A stretch of DNA of 54,669 nucleotides, taken from IMG/VR virus record IMGVR_UViG_3300035698_012362, positions 1 through 54,669 of that record. One strand, written 5' to 3'. The translations under genes and the position numbers were made by a program. The DNA is from a virus. This document shows positions 1-8,649 of the stretch, in pieces; the first letter of the stretch is position 1; each line of letters opens with the position of its first letter. The notes beneath the pieces were generated by a model that saw only the letters and a program-made list of their open reading frames with translations, had not been told where the DNA came from and ran no database searches.

Positions 1-112
1 GCTCATTAGCTAATCGCGTAAGCTTTTCGTTGTCTGCGGTGAGGGTTTCGATTTTTTCATCTAAATCCACAATATGAACTTCTGCTTTTTCCCATGAATC
101 AATAATTGACAT
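1..112 (-). CDS. Partial gene for a small coiled-coil-like protein (N-terminal 37 residues)
   Basis: An ATG whose first base is at 112 opens a frame that runs leftward off the window with no stop in its 37 codons. A strong AAGGGGG ribosome site lies just upstream, inside the end of the preceding gene. The residues visible (opening MSIIDSWEKAEVHIVDLDEK) are charged with heptad-like leucine/isoleucine spacing, so a coiled coil is likely. Function unknown. It belongs to the leftward operon, downstream of the terminator at 293-323, and shows that the operon continues beyond the window. Confidence 0.7.
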   Translation of the reverse strand, partial: MSIIDSWEKAEVHIVDLDEKIETLTADNEKLTRLANE

Positions 113-271
113 CTATTCCCCCTTACTATCTACAGTAGTGCTTAAAGGAGCTTCATCTAAGCTGTGTAACTCGTTTAATAGTGCTGTTACATTGTGTTCG
201 CCTAACTGCATAACCGACCACGCTATTAGCTGACCTAGTACTTTTTTATTTATTTCTTCTTGGGTTGGCAT
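113..271 (-). CDS. 52-residue hypothetical protein, paralogue of the gene at 18612-18770
   Basis: A short ATG frame of 52 residues ending in TAG one base before the next start, so the two genes abut. The N-terminal stretch QEEINKKV followed by a hydrophobic/leucine-rich helix and the later SLDEAP match, position for position, the QEQINKEV...QLDNAEP of the other 52-residue gene about 18.4 kb upstream in the same operon. Identical length and shared motif make both real. Probably an all-helical protein. Function not recognised. It is the first gene after the intrinsic terminator at 293-323, so its expression may depend on read-through or on its own promoter. Confidence 0.7.
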   Translation of the reverse strand: MPTQEEINKKVLGQLIAWSVMQLGEHNVTALLNELHSLDEAPLSTTVDSKGE

Positions 272-292
272 TATCCATCTCCACATAAATAT

Positions 293-323
293 AAAAAAGC
301 CCCACTACAGAAAGTAGTGAGGC
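293..323 (-). terminator. Rho-independent terminator for leftward transcripts
   Basis: Read leftward, a 10-bp stem (GCCTCACTAC pairing with GTAGTGGGGC, one G-U pair) with a 5-base loop is followed directly by six U. It sits 18 bases past the stop of the gene at 341-1111 and before the 52-residue gene. It is the most canonical intrinsic terminator in the window and probably ends or attenuates the long leftward operon. Confidence 0.9.
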
Positions 324-340
324 AAACATACAAAGGGATA

Positions 341-1111
341 CTACTTATCCGTTTCAGCTTTTTTAGCAACTTCGGCTTCTTCGGCTTCTTCTCTTTTCAA
401 CTTAGACCCAATCATGGCATCGTATTCACTGGCAGCGAGGTTATAAATCTCGTCATCAGCGACAGTCACAAATGTTATGCGATAGTTCCAATGTGTTCCA
501 TCAGCGTTAGGTTCTTCGGTTGAGGATAATTCCCAAATTGTACTAAAACGTGGATCGCCTTGTCGCTCACCGTCTGCGATCATCGTGTTCCACTTATTGC
601 TCACCTTTACCTTAGTCTTAGGAAAATCTACGATAACATTACCCATATGTTCACCTTCTTCATTGATTAGCATCAACCAATGGCAGGGGGTGTCTATAAC
701 TTCGAAGTTATCTATATTTTCTTCCGCATCTTCAAGGGCAGCAATCGCTTCCTCTTCCGTTGCATAAGACCCAAAAATACCGCCACCCATCTTGCGTTTT
801 TTCCAAGCTACTTGGAAACGGTCATAGTGCAAGTTGACTGCATACAGTGCGCTATACAAAGAGCTATTGACGGTATTACAAAGCATACCCGCCAACGCAC
901 CTTCAATATACTCAGGCTTACCTGCTTGTATTTCTGGTGAGATTTGTTGCAGTACCTTTATTCTAGGTATCGCTAAATCGTCGATACCTACGTTCTGGGA
1001 ACCTTGGCCTACTCGTTCGTTACGAGTTGCTAGGCTTGTAGACCCACCTTTTCCGAATACTGCAACTTCGGTGCTTTCTTTTTCTACTGGTGTTGCTTTA
1101 GCTTTTGCCAT
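341..1111 (-). CDS. Conserved-looking phage protein; possible single-stranded DNA-binding protein
   Basis: The ATG at 1111 is chosen over upstream starts because GGAGAAAATA precedes it at proper spacing; this gives 256 residues. The N-terminal third is Gly/Ser-rich and basic with a conserved-looking segment (GIDDLAIPRIKVLQQISPE), the middle has a WKKRKMGGG basic patch, and the last 25 residues form an acidic tail (REEAEEAEVAKKAE). An acidic C-terminal tail and position beside helicase, nuclease and primase genes resemble phage SSBs such as T7 gp2.5, but no OB-fold motif can be proved by eye. The SSB assignment is inference. It is the last gene before the terminator at 293-323. Confidence 0.8.
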   Translation of the reverse strand: MAKAKATPVEKESTEVAVFGKGGSTSLATRNERVGQGSQNVGIDDLAIPRIKVLQQISPEIQAGKPEYIEGALAGMLCNTVNSSLYSALYAVNLHYDRFQVAWKKRKMGGGIFGSYATEEEAIAALEDAEENIDNFEVIDTPCHWLMLINEEGEHMGNVIVDFPKTKVKVSNKWNTMIADGERQGDPRFSTIWELSSTEEPNADGTHWNYRITFVTVADDEIYNLAASEYDAMIGSKLKREEAEEAEVAKKAETDK

Positions 1112-1168
1112 TATTTTCTCCACTTTAGTTATTAGATGGTAGTCCCACCATCGGGGGTAATTCACTGC

Positions 1169-1199
1169 GTATTACAGGGTAAGCGCCTACCTGTAACAC
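1169..1199 (-). other. Intergenic hairpin without U-tract
   Basis: In the leftward RNA a 10-bp stem (GTGTTACAGG with CCTGTAATAC, one G-U pair) closes an 11-base loop between the stop at 1201 and the start at 1111. No U-run follows, so it is not a normal terminator. It may be a processing site or a block to 3' exonucleases. Confidence 0.5.
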
Positions 1200-1200
1200 C

Positions 1201-1605
1201 TTATTTTTTGGATGTGTCGTTACGTATACCCAGTTTGATTTTTTCAGAATCTACTAAGCCTGGTATCTTTGTACCGTTGTCAGTAGCCTCACGGTAAGCC
1301 GCGGGGTTCAGTGCTCGATTCATAAAGTGGAAATCACCCGTTGCTCGGATATGTTCATAAAACGCATCCCAATCTTCACACTTAGGGAAGACCTCTTTTG
1401 TTTTAATTAAAGTCCCAACACCGTTGATCTTTACGTTATCCAAACCAGTCTTTTCCATCATTTCCAGAAGGATTAAAGAAATTTCTTCCTTTCGTTCCTT
1501 TAACGGCTTGATTTGGTTTTTCTCTATTAGAACAATTTCTTTTCTTATTCTAAGGACTTCCTTAATCAAATCGCCCATATTAGGGGGAGGTTGGGACTTA
1601 TCCAT
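1201..1605 (-). CDS. Hypothetical phage protein with N-terminal coiled coil
   Basis: 134 residues from the ATG at 1605, which has GGAG seven bases upstream; a TTG at 1617 is less likely because it overlaps the ribosome site. Residues about 15-55 are strongly helical and charged (RIRKEIVLIEKNQIKPLKER), typical of a coiled coil. The C-terminal half holds a GVGTLIKTKEVFPKCEDWDAF segment that resembles a module seen in several phage replication-region proteins, where it has no assigned role. Gene order, between SNF2 helicase genes and the possible SSB gene, suggests a part in DNA metabolism. I cannot name a function. Confidence 0.8.
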   Translation of the reverse strand: MDKSQPPPNMGDLIKEVLRIRKEIVLIEKNQIKPLKERKEEISLILLEMMEKTGLDNVKINGVGTLIKTKEVFPKCEDWDAFYEHIRATGDFHFMNRALNPAAYREATDNGTKIPGLVDSEKIKLGIRNDTSKK

Positions 1606-1644
1606 TATATTCTCCAAGTTACATGTAGAAGGGTGAAGCCGTTT

Positions 1645-2025
1645 TTACGCGGCTTTTTCTTCGATTACAGACTCAACTACAGGCTCAACATAGGGCTTTG
1701 TGAATTCAGCTAATGAATCCATTGCGGCATTGAACTTGTCAAGCTGTACAGTTGGTCCTTCAGAAAGCTTTTTCATCAGGCTTCTTACAACACCAGTTGC
1801 TTCATTGTACTCTTCTGCATCACCGCCATCGATCGCTTTAACTAAGGCAGCACGTGCTGTCACAAGTTGCTTTTTCACATAATCGACATCGTTTGTTTCG
1901 TCAAGTAAGTGTCGTCGAGCGTTTCTGATATTTTTTACAATTTCATCGAAACTTTCGATATTGAACGTACCAATGCTTTGGTTAAGGACATTTGGTAATT
2001 TTACTACTACGGTTGGTTTAGCCAC
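1645..2025 (-). CDS. Hypothetical early protein (GTG start)
   Basis: The GTG at 2025 follows GAGGA at good spacing and gives 126 residues starting MAKPTVVVKLPNV. A TTG at 2064 would overlap the SNF2 gene and has no ribosome site. The protein has predicted helices with many Lys/Asp/Glu residues and ends in a Val/Glu-rich tail (PVVESVIEEKAA). Its leader carries the CACAACAACGAGG motif found before several other genes here. No recognisable domain. Confidence 0.8.
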   Translation of the reverse strand: MAKPTVVVKLPNVLNQSIGTFNIESFDEIVKNIRNARRHLLDETNDVDYVKKQLVTARAALVKAIDGGDAEEYNEATGVVRSLMKKLSEGPTVQLDKFNAAMDSLAEFTKPYVEPVVESVIEEKAA

Positions 2026-2032
2026 GATTAAA

Positions 2033-2049
2033 TCCTCGTTGTTGTGGTT
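2033..2049 (-). promoter_or_regulatory. Recurrent leader / extended ribosome-binding motif
   Basis: The leftward RNA reads AACCACAACAACGAGGA just before the GTG start at 2025. Related sequences occur before the starts at 8221 (8231-8244), 12485 (12491-12504), 15138 (15144-15154) and 23824 (23831-23846), and the first codons of the gene at 22013-22435 read AACCACAACGA (22422-22432). The GAGG part is the Shine-Dalgarno site. The CA-rich part could be a translation enhancer or a protein-binding site; that role is inference. Confidence 0.45.
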
Positions 2050-3406
2050 AACTAAAACTGGCAAATAGCCCTAGCAGTGCATCCTGCCTAAGCTTTTTAC
2101 CCATCATTGCATCAAAGGCCATTTGCTCAATGGACTTTTCTGCGGCAATATTTATTATTTCTGATTTGTGCTTAATACCTTTTCGCCTCATACGAGCGTT
2201 CGTCTGTATGTACCAGTCTGCTCTATCAGGTGGGCTAGACCAAATAACACGTTTGGCATTTGTTAACGTTAAGCCATGACCTGCACATTGAGGGTGTATG
2301 AATAAGACACGTATCAAGCCTTTTTGGAACTGACGCACTAAACGTGTTCTATCGTGTAAACTGGTTTCGCCACTTATTACGCCATGTTTTATCTTTCTTT
2401 TGGTAGCCTCAGCTGTTAAGCCTGGTACTTGATGCCTCCAGTTGAACACTATTAAGCATTGGGTAGTCTCTTCTGCCAAGTCGAGTACTAGGTTTACTCT
2501 ATCAGTGTGTATGTTCTGAACTACCTTATCTTCGTCATATACAGCACCGCTGCAGATTTGCATCAACTTTTGTCTTCTCGCGCCTGCATGTATTGCATCT
2601 ATTGCTTGCCCAGATTCTAGGAACATTATATTTTCTTTTTTCATTTCTTCATACATACGTCTTTGTTTGGCACCCATATCTACCACGATAGATCGCGTAA
2701 TTGTATCAGGTAGCTCAACTACATCATCTAGTTTTACGCGAGTGCATATGTCGAAAATCATAGAGGCTACAATTTCTTCCGCATCGGCAATATCAGTCCA
2801 TGTGCGCGCATGTATGTTTTGTACACCGGGTATGGGCATTGATGATTGGATTTGATTTCTAAACTTAAAGAATATTTTTCCGAGCCTTTCTCCTCTGTCA
2901 ATCGCATAGGCTAGTGACCAAATATCAGTCACAGACTTAGGGGTAGGCGTTCCAGTCATTAGCGTAATAATGTCTGTCCTACTACACACTCTTAATAGGG
3001 CTTGGGTTCTTTGGGATGTTCTATTTCTATAGGCATCCGCTTCGTCTACGACAATAATATCAAACTGCTTGTCCCATCCATTTAGGTCAACTACTTTAAT
3101 TGCATCATGGTTAGTAAACACCCATTGTGCATTACCTTCGAATACTTTTTCCCTGTTTTTAGCCAGTGCTATTTCATATGTGGATTCTTTCCAGAATTTT
3201 TCTATACCGTCAATTCCCCAAGAGGGCTTTAATATTGTGAGTGGGCCAAGAACTAATACGCGAGCTTCAGGCCAGTGCGTTCTTACAGCATGGATAACAC
3301 CTAAAGTTTTTCCAGTGCCACACTCGTCAAGGTTTAATATCCTGCCAAGGCTTTTCCACTTTTCAGCGAAAACAGCTTGGTGTGCCATTGGTGTATAGGG
3401 GAGCAT
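2048..3406 (-). CDS. SNF2-type superfamily 2 DNA helicase/translocase
   Basis: 452 residues with the SF2 motifs in order: motif I GTGKT (residues 30-34), motif II DEAD (121-124), motif III TGTP (151-154), and a C-terminal RecA-like lobe with GHGLTLTNA (near 377-384) and motif VI QTNARMRRKG (401-410). The Q-motif-like HQ near the N-terminus and the overall shape fit the Snf2 family of ATP-driven dsDNA translocases common in phage replication modules. The start codon overlaps the stop of the nuclease gene (TAATG), so the two are translationally coupled. Likely roles are fork remodelling, recombination or displacing bound proteins from DNA. No extra C-terminal domain is present. Confidence 0.93.
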   Translation of the reverse strand: MLPYTPMAHQAVFAEKWKSLGRILNLDECGTGKTLGVIHAVRTHWPEARVLVLGPLTILKPSWGIDGIEKFWKESTYEIALAKNREKVFEGNAQWVFTNHDAIKVVDLNGWDKQFDIIVVDEADAYRNRTSQRTQALLRVCSRTDIITLMTGTPTPKSVTDIWSLAYAIDRGERLGKIFFKFRNQIQSSMPIPGVQNIHARTWTDIADAEEIVASMIFDICTRVKLDDVVELPDTITRSIVVDMGAKQRRMYEEMKKENIMFLESGQAIDAIHAGARRQKLMQICSGAVYDEDKVVQNIHTDRVNLVLDLAEETTQCLIVFNWRHQVPGLTAEATKRKIKHGVISGETSLHDRTRLVRQFQKGLIRVLFIHPQCAGHGLTLTNAKRVIWSSPPDRADWYIQTNARMRRKGIKHKSEIINIAAEKSIEQMAFDAMMGKKLRQDALLGLFASFS

Positions 3407-4368
3407 TATATTGCCTCAAAGTTTTTATAGTAATCGGATTCGCAGTAACTAATGCCGTAGGGAACACCTAATTTACTGGTGTTACACCCATAGTCGCACC
3501 ATTTGCAGGCTTTCTCAGAAGGCATACACAATAATTCTTTATCTGAGGTTAGCGCCACTGCTCTATTATTTACTCTAGGCAGGAGCTTTTGAAGGATATC
3601 TCTGTTGAACAGCCTTATAGTCTTCTCGCCATGATCTAGATACCATAGTTCTATTCTGAAAGATTGCAGTTCAGGGTAACGATGGAAAGCGGCTAACGCA
3701 TAACCCAAACACTGTTGGCCATGATCTACCTCATTGCCGAACTTAGCCCCTGTTTTATAATCCACAATGCGGCAGGCAGTTGCGGATTCATGTACGAACA
3801 TGTCTATTATGAAAACACCCCACCTATCCTTGTCACTTTTTTCTGCCTGTGACCAATCACGACGGATGTACCAGTTGTTTTCGCACTCTACTTTCCCAGT
3901 CGCATATAGTTCGCGAGCTTTATCGAAGTCACCTTGGAAGTAGGCCATGTTAGTCTGCCTATCACCCCGTAATTGATCTACAGTACTGTCGACATACTGT
4001 TCAACCATTGAGTGCACATCTTTGCCCCGCTGAGATTGTACAGATGAGGGTTTCTTAACCTTTTGTATCTGGCGAAACCTTAATGCACCCGCGCACAAAC
4101 TATGTTGCTTTATTGAACTCATTGACCACATTTTTATCAGTCCATCTGCGGGAGTGGTCAGGTCAAGTATGGCAGGCCCTTTAGGTGCTATTTTATGTAC
4201 AGCATCATTGATTGCTTGTCTTTTGGCTTCAGAATGAGGTTTGTGTGCAGCAAGCGCCTTTTTTAGTTCAAGCTTACCTTTCACTTTGGCAGGTGCGGCT
4301 TTCTCAACAACAATCTCAGTTCGCCCACTCGCTTTACTACGTTCCTTAAGTTTATCTTTGAAACCCAT
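3406..4368 (-). CDS. RecB/Cas4-like PD-(D/E)XK exonuclease, possible Fe-S cluster
   Basis: 320 residues. The N-terminal 70 are basic and probably flexible. The nuclease core shows GKDVHSMVE (H119, E123), D189 in FIID, then VDYKTG (D203, K205) and a Gln-rich motif (HGQQCLGYALAAF), the usual order in PD-(D/E)XK RecB-family nucleases. C92 together with C288, C291 and C295 matches the split four-cysteine arrangement that binds an Fe-S cluster in Cas4 and AddB. ATG at 4368 is preceded by AAGGATC. It is coupled to the SNF2 helicase gene; together they may process DNA ends for recombination or degrade host DNA. Confidence 0.9.
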   Translation of the reverse strand: MGFKDKLKERSKASGRTEIVVEKAAPAKVKGKLELKKALAAHKPHSEAKRQAINDAVHKIAPKGPAILDLTTPADGLIKMWSMSSIKQHSLCAGALRFRQIQKVKKPSSVQSQRGKDVHSMVEQYVDSTVDQLRGDRQTNMAYFQGDFDKARELYATGKVECENNWYIRRDWSQAEKSDKDRWGVFIIDMFVHESATACRIVDYKTGAKFGNEVDHGQQCLGYALAAFHRYPELQSFRIELWYLDHGEKTIRLFNRDILQKLLPRVNNRAVALTSDKELLCMPSEKACKWCDYGCNTSKLGVPYGISYCESDYYKNFEAI

Positions 4369-4377
4369 GTTAGATCC

Positions 4378-6948
4378 TTACATTGTGTTGAGTATAGTTT
4401 TATTGGATATTGTTGCTACTTCAGCAGGCTTATTGGCTTTTATAAGCGCTTTTAGAATTAAATCATCATCCATCAGCCACTTAACAGGTATACACCAAGG
4501 CCTACTCTCCATCCGTTTAGTCACCCCGAACGGCAGAACAGTACGTTTACGCGGTATTTCATGTTTACCTAACATAGAACCGAAGGCATTTTTACTAATG
4601 ACTTTTTCAGCCAAGAATTGATATAGGCGCCTTGCATCATCAACTAGTATTAATGTTTCTTCACCCGTATTTACTTTGGTAAGCACTTGGCGTAGCAAAG
4701 TCTGTAGGTAGCTAAGGTCCACTACTCTATCTGAGTTATGCATTACTGCCGACTTGGGTATATCGAGTATCTCTGATAGCGAATCGAAATCACCTCGCGT
4801 AAGTATCTTGAAGAACCGGTCAGCTGCATTCATTCCTGCCTCACGAGCAAGTACTTTAGCCTCATTGGTCAGTATGCGTCTTAGTTGAACTATGGACACT
4901 TTGTATCCCCGTAAGAAAGCACCGATTTGTTCCATTTCAGATTCTATCAAAGCATCGAACTTTTCACTGTCGTGTATCTCAGGAAATCTTTGGTCTAAGG
5001 CTATTGACTGTCTTGGGGCAATATTCATTCTCCGTTTATCATCCCAAGACAACGCTCCTATGTCGTTTGTCGCAAACATGAAGTTTAAGTACTGCCTACG
5101 CTGAACACCTTCATTCTGCATTTTCCGCATCCAGAAGTTTGAATCAGTGATATAACTTTTGAGCTCATTAGCCACAGCTACGACTGCTTTGCCAGCGTTC
5201 ATAGTATTGAATTCATCTATAAATAGGAACAAACAGTGTTCCATCCACCCATTGTATTTGTCATCTACCAGTTGGGGTAGCTGCATGAACTTAGCATGGT
5301 GTGGGTTTATAAGTTTCCTGACTATTTGGTCAAAGAACAAACCTTTACCTGTACCTTCGTTACCATGTAGTAACCATGCAGTTTTATTTTTAGTACGCTT
5401 AGTGAATATGGAGGCAAACCAGTTGAAGTAGTGTTCAAACGCTTCATCGTCTGAACCTAGCATATGATACATAATCCCATAAATAGTAGGGCAGTAGTGC
5501 ATCAGAGCGTGGGCTTCACCATAACCCACTAATCCATGTAGTTCGTGCTTATCATCTGCGATCATGTACTCACTTGGTATAAACTGATTAACTATCTGTT
5601 CACCATCACGTTCATACAGTGTTTGCTTTTCTTGAGGGTTGAACTCTATATACCAAGTAGGTACAGGGTCGGGAGTTATCTGGCCTTTATACTCAAGGTA
5701 ACTATTGGCAGTCTCTTTAGTCTTTTGCACTATCTCAAGGATAACGTCTTTATCGAAGTCGTGAGACAGTACGTAATACTTATCAGTGAATTGATCTATA
5801 AACATATGGCGCCTAACGTTTCGCACTTCGCCATGTACAATTTCTTGGTTGTGACCACCACCATAGACTGACACATGGTGATTATAGGTTTCAAAGTCTA
5901 TTTCTTTAAACAACTCAGGTCTGTCATCAGGTTTTAGCGACCAAACAATCTCTGGGTTGGCTTTTAGTACAAAGTATGGCCCACTTGTATCACCCGGCCT
6001 ATTATAAGCTACTACGCGGTCTGTTTCAGAGTGGTAGCGTAATTGAGTAGGAAATGGGTCTTTTACAACATGGTATTGTCTACCTTCCCAGTATAATGAT
6101 TTACTTTTACGCTTTACGGTAGATATTCCATACTTTTTCTGGAGGGCAATAGTTTTTTCGTGCTCAATCTTCTCAAGCAGCTCACTGTTGTTATCCATGT
6201 TCTCCAGTAAAGGCTGGAGGTCTAATAGAGATTTAGATTTTTCTACCAGTACATATCTGAAGTCATCATTTTTGAAAGGGTTTTTAGCTTTAGGTCCGAA
6301 GAACGGTGGGCATATGTATATTATTCGGGCTTGTTCTGCGAGACAAGGGTCAATCACCGATTTAACTTTGTATTTTTGCTTGGTGAGTTTTAACTTTTCA
6401 CATATATCAGGTTGAGAAAAGTTTAGGGAACGTAGCCATGACTTGAGTAATTTAACATCTACAGCATCTTCTAGCATAATGTGTATGTGTATTGACACTT
6501 GAGTACCATTCATTCCAAAACTGGAAGATGCTACTGCCACATAACTTACTTCGTGCATTGATGGAGGCATCATAGCCATTACGCTTTCACCGACTTTTCT
6601 AACATCGGCTCGAGTCATTGCTTTGCCAGGTGTTTTTATACCCTTCATTTCCAGACCATCAACATCTAGCACGACTAGTGATGTCGTACCTTCGTTTTTG
6701 ATAAGGCCTGCTCTTGATTCGCACTCTAGTTCGCGGGGAAATAGACCTTTCATCAAAGCGTGTCCTTGGGCACCTTGTTCACTTAGTAGGTCACGGTATA
6801 ACTTTAGCCCTTCTTTACCTTTTTCAATCTCATGTTCCCAAGACGATAGTAAATATGCATTAGGGTAGGATTGGTCTACACCGTCTGACATACCTACCTG
6901 TTTTCTGAGATTTCCGTCTTTAGGTGCTGAAATGAAATGCAGTTTCAT
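4378..6948 (-). CDS. Primase (archaeo-eukaryotic type) fused to SF3 helicase
   Basis: 856 residues. The N-terminal third has the three marks of an AEP-fold primase: LDVDG (D95, D97), SIHIH (S152-x-H154) and a later ID (D200) with an Arg (R208). The C-terminal part is a DUF5906/D5-type SF3 helicase: Walker A GNEGTGKG (529-536), Walker B FIDEFN (576-581), motif C NFMFATND (622-629) and a following DDKRR likely to hold the arginine finger. One polypeptide would prime and unwind at the phage fork, working with the family A polymerase at 9308-11350. T7-type phages use a TOPRIM primase with a DnaB-type helicase, so this module has a different origin. Start is ATG at 6948, a few bases after the preceding gene. 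Confidence 0.9.
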   Translation of the reverse strand: MKLHFISAPKDGNLRKQVGMSDGVDQSYPNAYLLSSWEHEIEKGKEGLKLYRDLLSEQGAQGHALMKGLFPRELECESRAGLIKNEGTTSLVVLDVDGLEMKGIKTPGKAMTRADVRKVGESVMAMMPPSMHEVSYVAVASSSFGMNGTQVSIHIHIMLEDAVDVKLLKSWLRSLNFSQPDICEKLKLTKQKYKVKSVIDPCLAEQARIIYICPPFFGPKAKNPFKNDDFRYVLVEKSKSLLDLQPLLENMDNNSELLEKIEHEKTIALQKKYGISTVKRKSKSLYWEGRQYHVVKDPFPTQLRYHSETDRVVAYNRPGDTSGPYFVLKANPEIVWSLKPDDRPELFKEIDFETYNHHVSVYGGGHNQEIVHGEVRNVRRHMFIDQFTDKYYVLSHDFDKDVILEIVQKTKETANSYLEYKGQITPDPVPTWYIEFNPQEKQTLYERDGEQIVNQFIPSEYMIADDKHELHGLVGYGEAHALMHYCPTIYGIMYHMLGSDDEAFEHYFNWFASIFTKRTKNKTAWLLHGNEGTGKGLFFDQIVRKLINPHHAKFMQLPQLVDDKYNGWMEHCLFLFIDEFNTMNAGKAVVAVANELKSYITDSNFWMRKMQNEGVQRRQYLNFMFATNDIGALSWDDKRRMNIAPRQSIALDQRFPEIHDSEKFDALIESEMEQIGAFLRGYKVSIVQLRRILTNEAKVLAREAGMNAADRFFKILTRGDFDSLSEILDIPKSAVMHNSDRVVDLSYLQTLLRQVLTKVNTGEETLILVDDARRLYQFLAEKVISKNAFGSMLGKHEIPRKRTVLPFGVTKRMESRPWCIPVKWLMDDDLILKALIKANKPAEVATISNKTILNTM

Positions 6949-6953
6949 AATTG

Positions 6954-7154
6954 CTATCCCTTTCCTAGTTTTTGGAAGTCTTCATTGCAATCAGCATCAC
7001 AGAAACGCTTACCGGAGGATAGAGGCTCTCTACAGCTTAGGCATTTACCTTCATAGGTAGGCTTTGGTTTGTTTTCTACTGACTTTCGGATTTTTTCTAT
7101 AAGAGAGTTTTTGAGGAATGTTTCTGTCTGGTCTGCGCGGTCTGCGTTATCCAT
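6954..7154 (-). CDS. Small four-cysteine zinc-ribbon protein
   Basis: 66 residues ending five bases before the primase gene. Cysteines at 38, 41, 52 and 56 (CLSC...FCDADC) make a CxxC-x10-CxxxC site that surely binds zinc, similar to the C-terminal finger of short TraR/DksA-like phage proteins. The first 30 residues are a charged helix. DksA-like proteins bind RNA polymerase, but the family's acidic coiled-coil tip is not evident, so a DNA- or protein-binding role beside the primase is equally possible. Confidence 0.8.
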   Translation of the reverse strand: MDNADRADQTETFLKNSLIEKIRKSVENKPKPTYEGKCLSCREPLSSGKRFCDADCNEDFQKLGKG

Positions 7155-7228
7155 TTGGCACTCAATAAGGTTGTGGAATTTATATGGTCAACTAACGTAT
7201 CAGTTTCATTGACCGTTGTAAAGTTGCC

Positions 7229-8221
7229 TTAGCTAGACATCATTTTATCTACTATCTCGCACAGATACATGGAGTCAAATTTGAAATCAGGTTGTTCTGA
7301 CCATTTATCTGTTACTGCCTGTATTACAGAATTAAGGTAGGCTGCATCAACTCCTGTCAGTTGCTCGCGCAATACTTCAGGGTCGAACAGGTCGAGTTCG
7401 TTTAGCTGAAAAGCCATCTTCAAGTAGTTTCCTACGTGACACGTCCATTCCCTTTTTATGAACTTTCTTGTCCTGAATATACTGGCAAGAGGGAATTTGC
7501 TACCAGAATATATAAGTTCTTTGGCTAGTATGGCTTCTAGCGCTTTGGTATTTGTCACCAAGCCACCGTTAAACGTCCAGTAATTGGTTGCATGAACAAA
7601 GTCAAAGTATTTGTGGATCTCGTCAGGAGGCCCATTGAATCGCAACACTATTTGCAATTTGTCTGAGAGTGTAATGGCATTCGCCGACATAAACACGGGT
7701 ACATATGTATTTATCTCGTCAGACTGGTTCTCGATAGGTTGGTCAAACCCCATATCTTCCCCTTGTGGGAAGTTTTCTTCGCTACTCGCAACTACACCTT
7801 CGGATACAACATAGATTTCAACATGGTCGAAATCTTTTTTCAATATATCTTCTATGTGCTGTACTCTTGACCTTTCATTATCGTAGTCCCACTTGGTTAG
7901 CGATCCATCCGTATCTACATGTATTAATGAAGAATCATTACGTACATCAGAGTACTTTATTAGTAGACTGGCGGTGTTAGTGGCAGTCTCAGTATCATTC
8001 ATAATTCGTATGTAGTACAAGGTAAGAAGCAACGCTACTTTCTTGTCTTCTATGTATACATCATAATCATTCACAGGTTCTTGGTGAAACAGTGACACTA
8101 TGCTACCACCAGTAACTATTATGCTATTTTGCACCGCTTTTCTTAGCTTTACATCTGTTATAGAGGCGAGCCAAGATTTCATTTTTGCGTATAAGTGTTT
8201 ATCTATTGTTTTCGCTTTCAT
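7229..8221 (-). CDS. Nucleotidyltransferase-like protein (DNA polymerase beta superfamily)
   Basis: ATG at 8221 has AGAGAG at ideal spacing and is preferred to GTG at 8227, giving 330 residues. The signature GGS-x11-DYD (G38, G39, S40; D52, D54) is the hG[GS]...DhD motif of the polymerase-beta/poly(A) polymerase nucleotidyltransferase superfamily. A later segment (SDKLQIVLRFNGPPDEIHKY and DFVHATNYW) resembles one I associate with phage proteins annotated as nucleotidyltransferases. Substrate is unknown: tRNA repair, nucleotide transfer to a protein or RNA tailing are all possible. It lies between replication genes in the leftward operon. Confidence 0.82.
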   Translation of the reverse strand: MKAKTIDKHLYAKMKSWLASITDVKLRKAVQNSIIVTGGSIVSLFHQEPVNDYDVYIEDKKVALLLTLYYIRIMNDTETATNTASLLIKYSDVRNDSSLIHVDTDGSLTKWDYDNERSRVQHIEDILKKDFDHVEIYVVSEGVVASSEENFPQGEDMGFDQPIENQSDEINTYVPVFMSANAITLSDKLQIVLRFNGPPDEIHKYFDFVHATNYWTFNGGLVTNTKALEAILAKELIYSGSKFPLASIFRTRKFIKREWTCHVGNYLKMAFQLNELDLFDPEVLREQLTGVDAAYLNSVIQAVTDKWSEQPDFKFDSMYLCEIVDKMMSS

Positions 8222-8271
8222 ATTCACTCTCTGGGTTGTGGTTTAGAGGGTTTCTACTTGACATATAATCC

Positions 8272-8649
8272 TTACGGTACTACGTCAGGGAAACGTTTAA
8301 TGTACGCTATGCACTTATCAGGTCCATCGATGTATAGCGCATCGCTTGCGTCACATAATATATTCATAAATCGGTTGTTGGAAAAGTTTTTGTGTACTAG
8401 CTGAAATTCATCAGTTAAGTCACGAAGGAAAGCCCAGCCTTCGTTGGTTAGGCGTCTACAGTGTTTTCTAGTAGATAGATGCTCAAGCAGCTTGTACTTA
8501 ATCATCTGATTACCCCACAGTTTTTGACCACCCACTATTTTTTCTTGGCCTATATGAGTGAAACCATTAAAATGACCTTTTTGATACAAGTGAGATTTTA
8601 CTGTCCCTACAGCCATTCCATATTTTGAAGCCAATTCTATCGTATTCAT
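8272..8649 (-). CDS. Hypothetical protein with N-terminal helix-turn-helix-like region
   Basis: 125 residues. Residues 4-27 (IELASKYGMAVGTVKSHLYQ) read as a helix-turn-helix of the MerR/RepA type, where a short first helix leads into a recognition helix. The rest shows no known domain. Its start overlaps the stop of the gene at 8649-9017 (TAATG), indicating coupled translation. A DNA-binding regulator or accessory replication protein is plausible, but this is inference from the N-terminus only. Confidence 0.75.
   Translation of the reverse strand: MNTIELASKYGMAVGTVKSHLYQKGHFNGFTHIGQEKIVGGQKLWGNQMIKYKLLEHLSTRKHCRRLTNEGWAFLRDLTDEFQLVHKNFSNNRFMNILCDASDALYIDGPDKCIAYIKRFPDVVP

Noticed and set aside
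8256-8269. TTGACATATAAT as a promoter
   Set aside because: The -35-like and -10-like hexamers have no spacer between them, so they cannot act as a sigma70 pair.
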